Source of the DNA: an uncultured bacterium
GTDB taxonomy: Bacteria > Actinomycetota > Thermoleophilia > BMS3ABIN01
Length of the DNA: 5,575 nucleotides
Assembly: GCA_913009925.1 (NCBI GenBank)
Contig: CAJVWY010000087.1
Location: 1-5,575 of the forward strand
Direction of reading: 5' to 3'
The notes beneath the pieces are model-generated. The model ran no database searches, had not been told where the DNA came from, and worked only from the letters and a program-made list of their open reading frames with translations. Within the stretch, counting starts at the first letter, position 1. Each line of letters opens with the position of its first letter. The translations under genes and the position numbers were made by a program. Below, piece after piece: positions 4,687 through 5,575 of this stretch.

Positions 4687-5575
4687 ATGGCCAGAAAAAG
4701 GGTTCATGAAATAGCCAAGGAAAATAATATCTCGAGCGCCGAGGCGCTGGAGAAGCTTCAGGCTGCGGGAATTCAGGTCAAAAGCGCCCTGTCCGGCGTT
4801 GACGAGAAGGAAGCTGGCAAGGTTTTCGCCGCGGCCCCCGCCGGAGCTCCGGCCAAGCCCGCAGGCAAGACCGCCGTTACCACGGCGCCTGCTGAAAAGT
4901 CTTCGGCGGCCAAGAGTTCCGAGTCGGAGAAGACCGGCACGACCCCCAAGAAACAGCGCAAGGCGCCCAGTAAGGCCAAGTCTCACGGCAAACGGCGCCG
5001 GGTAATCATCGATTCTTCCACCGCCAAGAGGCGGAGTTTCGTTCCGTCCGGCCGCTCCCATCGCGTCAAACACAGGGGCGGCAAGAAGGAAGCGACAGCG
5101 GTCGCGGAGCCTGAGGAAAAAGAGACATCGCAGGCTGTTCCCGGCGAACCGGCCAAGGTTAACTCCGGGGCGACCGTCAAGGAGTTGGCAGCGGCTCTGG
5201 GGGTGTCCACCTCCGATATCATCAAGCGTCTGATGGCTTACGGCGAGATGGCCACGATCACCCAGTCGCTGGGCGACGAGGCTATCTCCACCATCGGCGA
5301 CGATTTGGACCGCAAGATCGAGATCGTCCACCTGGAGCAGGAAGAGGAGCATAAGGTGGTTGATAAGCCCGAGGATCTGCAACCCCGGGCGCCGGTGGTC
5401 ACCATCATGGGCCATGTGGACCATGGCAAGACATCGCTGCTGGACGCTATCCGCGAGACGGAGGTGACCGCCACCGAGGCCGGCGGTATCACCCAGCATA
5501 TCGGCGCCTACCAGGTCGAGCACAACGGCAGAAGGATCTCCTTCCTCGATACCCCCGGCCACGAAGCTTTCACCG
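4687..5575 (+). CDS. infB: Translation initiation factor IF2, N-terminal 296 residues (runs off the right edge)
   Basis: IF2 is a GTPase that brings fMet-tRNA to the 30S subunit and promotes subunit joining. From ATG 4687 the frame is open to the window end with no stop. Residues 1 to about 50 (MARKRVHEIAKENNISSAEA and on) form a first IF2_N module. Residues about 51-155 are a low-complexity Ala/Lys/Pro linker with a basic patch KRRRVIIDS (102-110). A second IF2_N module follows (about 157-210, VNSGATVKELAAALGVSTSD). The G domain begins near 235: G1 GHVDHGKT (242-249), switch I GGITQHIGAY (266-275) and G3 DTPGH (288-292) are all intact. G4, G5 and the fMet-tRNA-binding domains lie outside the window. 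The basic linker with this motif resembles Thermoleophilia-type IF2. It shares the operon with ylxR, 2 bp upstream. Confidence 0.97.
   Translation, partial: MARKRVHEIAKENNISSAEALEKLQAAGIQVKSALSGVDEKEAGKVFAAAPAGAPAKPAGKTAVTTAPAEKSSAAKSSESEKTGTTPKKQRKAPSKAKSHGKRRRVIIDSSTAKRRSFVPSGRSHRVKHRGGKKEATAVAEPEEKETSQAVPGEPAKVNSGATVKELAAALGVSTSDIIKRLMAYGEMATITQSLGDEAISTIGDDLDRKIEIVHLEQEEEHKVVDKPEDLQPRAPVVTIMGHVDHGKTSLLDAIRETEVTATEAGGITQHIGAYQVEHNGRRISFLDTPGHEAFT

Noticed and set aside
4681..5562. Reverse-strand frame of 293 codons opposite infB
   Set aside because: The forward strand carries the intact IF2 G-domain motifs; the reverse product is low-complexity Gly/Leu/Arg with no family signature.

Overview
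The window carries the conserved transcription/translation operon rimP-nusA-ylxR-infB on the + strand (about 2433 to the right edge). It is preceded by a secreted or membrane-anchored beta-propeller protein gene (558-2054, +) and, divergently, by the start of a DJ-1/PfpI-family gene (283 to the left edge, -). The DNA is GC-rich by eye. The IF2 N-terminus (two IF2_N-type modules joined by an Ala/Lys/Arg-rich linker, with a KRRRVIIDS-type segment and KVNSGATVKELA), the YlxR-to-infB junction without an intervening ylxQ, and the NusA architecture all resemble deep-branching Actinomycetota (Thermoleophilia/Geothermincolia-like). This placement is inferred from remembered family sequences, not from a search.

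Left part (1-557): the first 94 codons of a PfpI-like protein read leftward, with a good ribosome binding site and a perfect TTGACA box upstream. The divergent spacer (284-557) is AT-richer than the rest. It holds short direct repeats and a strong Shine-Dalgarno sequence placed in front of a two-codon ORF, ATG-ATA-TAG. Middle part (558-2054): a 498-residue protein with an N-terminal membrane segment, about six propeller-type repeats and a C-terminal beta-sandwich that resembles CARDB.

Spacer 2055-2432 has no gene but is full of inverted repeats, including terminator-like hairpins. It ends in a good extended -10 promoter (TGtTATAAT, 2358-2366). About 20 nt after the expected transcription start lies a hairpin followed by TTTTATTTT, placed before the likely rimP start. 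This looks like a transcription attenuator in the leader of the operon that encodes the termination factor NusA, so autoregulation by NusA is an attractive reading.

Right part: RimP (30S maturation), NusA (pausing, termination and antitermination), YlxR (small RNA-binding/nucleoid-associated family) and IF2 (initiator tRNA delivery, cut by the window edge) are closely packed. nusA-ylxR and ylxR-infB are each separated by 2 bp, which suggests one transcript and translational coupling. NusA has two unusual additions: an acidic Ala/Glu-rich insertion in its N-terminal domain and a Cys/His cluster, probably zinc-binding, after the KH domains. No mobile element, CRISPR array, tRNA or rRNA was seen. 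The most interesting points are the leader attenuator and the NusA additions; I see no clear evidence of a wholly new multi-gene system.
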